From contig CAYLXI010000032.1 of NCBI GenBank assembly GCA_964387695.1, positions 1-14,677 of the forward strand: a stretch of DNA of 14,677 nt. Direction: 5' to 3'. Below the pieces are notes generated by a model. It saw nothing but the letters and a program-made list of their open reading frames with translations. It was not told where the DNA came from and ran no database searches. Origin of the DNA: Thiosulfativibrio sp964387695. Its GTDB lineage: Bacteria; Pseudomonadota; Gammaproteobacteria; Thiomicrospirales; Thiomicrospiraceae. The position numbers and the translations under genes are program-made. This document shows positions 14,358 through 14,677 of this stretch, one piece after another. The first letter of the stretch is position 1. Each line of letters opens with the position of its first letter.

Positions 14358-14677
14358 ATGGCAAAAGAAATTACTCAACAAGCATTAATTTTACACCGCC
14401 GAGATTATCGAGAAACCAGCTTGTTAGTTACTTTTTTAACCCCAGAATACGGCAAGTTTAATGCAATCGTTAAAGGAGTTCGCACTAAAAGTAAAATATC
14501 TCAAATAAAACAAGCTTGGCTACAACCTTTTCAGCTATTAAATATTAGCTGGATAGAAAAGCCTACAACAAATTTACCAGGCCTGGTAAATTTAAGGCAG
14601 CTAGAGCCAACTAAAGTGCGTTTTCCGCTAGATGGTGAAAATAATATTTGTGGATTGTATGTGAATGAGTTGATCTA
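14358..14677 (+). CDS. recO: DNA repair protein RecO, 5' part only
   Basis: The first 106 codons of recO; the frame is open to the window end, so the gene is truncated by the window and not broken. RecO works with RecR to load RecA onto SSB-coated single-stranded DNA in RecF-pathway repair. The visible part is the N-terminal OB-fold: ALILHRRDYRETSLLVTFLT (9-28), YGKFNAIVKGVR (31-42) and WLQPFQLLNISW (54-65). It then enters the helical domain (NNICGLYVNELI at the end). The start is ATG at 14358, 25 bp after era, with no clear Shine-Dalgarno sequence. The position after era matches E. coli and Pseudomonas; pdxJ would be expected next. Confidence 0.93.
   Translation, partial: MAKEITQQALILHRRDYRETSLLVTFLTPEYGKFNAIVKGVRTKSKISQIKQAWLQPFQLLNISWIEKPTTNLPGLVNLRQLEPTKVRFPLDGENNICGLYVNELI

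Noticed and set aside
1..14677. CRISPR arrays, tRNA or rRNA genes, transposase genes
   Set aside because: None seen by reading both strands; no regularly spaced direct repeats, cloverleaf-like segments or transposase motifs.

Overview
The window is AT-rich chromosomal DNA from a gammaproteobacterium. The main evidence is gene order: nadB (minus strand), then rseC/mucC, mucD, lepA, lepB, rnc, era and recO on the plus strand. This is the nadB-to-recO arrangement of Pseudomonas-type gammaproteobacteria. The organism is motile or descends from a motile one, because the left part carries chemotaxis and flagellar hook-length genes. Genus cannot be fixed from this sequence; a motile low-GC lineage of the Thiotrichales type would fit, but that is only a guess.

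Left part (1-6143), motility: on the minus strand cheW runs into cheY (46 bp apart), and further right lies a fliK-like hook-length control gene. On the plus strand cheR and cheB lie 17 bp apart, followed after a 122-bp gap by a receptor-like MCP gene. CheR and CheB are the adaptation enzymes, CheW couples receptor to kinase and CheY is the output regulator. The kinase CheA and any separate CheZ are not in the window. Two diverged copies of a ~185-195 bp inverted-repeat element (MITE-like, non-coding) lie in the spacers, one before cheW (1033-1215) and one between fliK and cheR (2588-2783). The second copy is flanked by a 5-bp direct repeat.

Middle (6144-8017): a 166-bp convergent spacer with two weak inverted repeats, then nadB (L-aspartate oxidase, first step of NAD synthesis) on the minus strand with a TTG start, then an 85-bp divergent spacer.

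Right part (8018-14677), plus strand: rseC/mucC (TTG start) overlaps mucD (periplasmic HtrA-type protease) by 11 bp. After a 124-bp gap comes a tight run of lepA, lepB, rnc, era and recO (recO cut by the window end), covering translation elongation, signal peptide cleavage, RNA processing, ribosome assembly and recombinational repair. The sigma-E module normally found between nadB and rseC (rpoE/algU, rseA/mucA, rseB/mucB) is absent here, although rseC and mucD remain.

Most notable observations: the MITE-like repeat pair beside chemotaxis genes; the clean absence of rpoE-rseA-rseB; and the MCP, which has no sensory domain and carries a short motif resembling the active-site helix of the CheZ phosphatase. 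The rest is ordinary core gene content.
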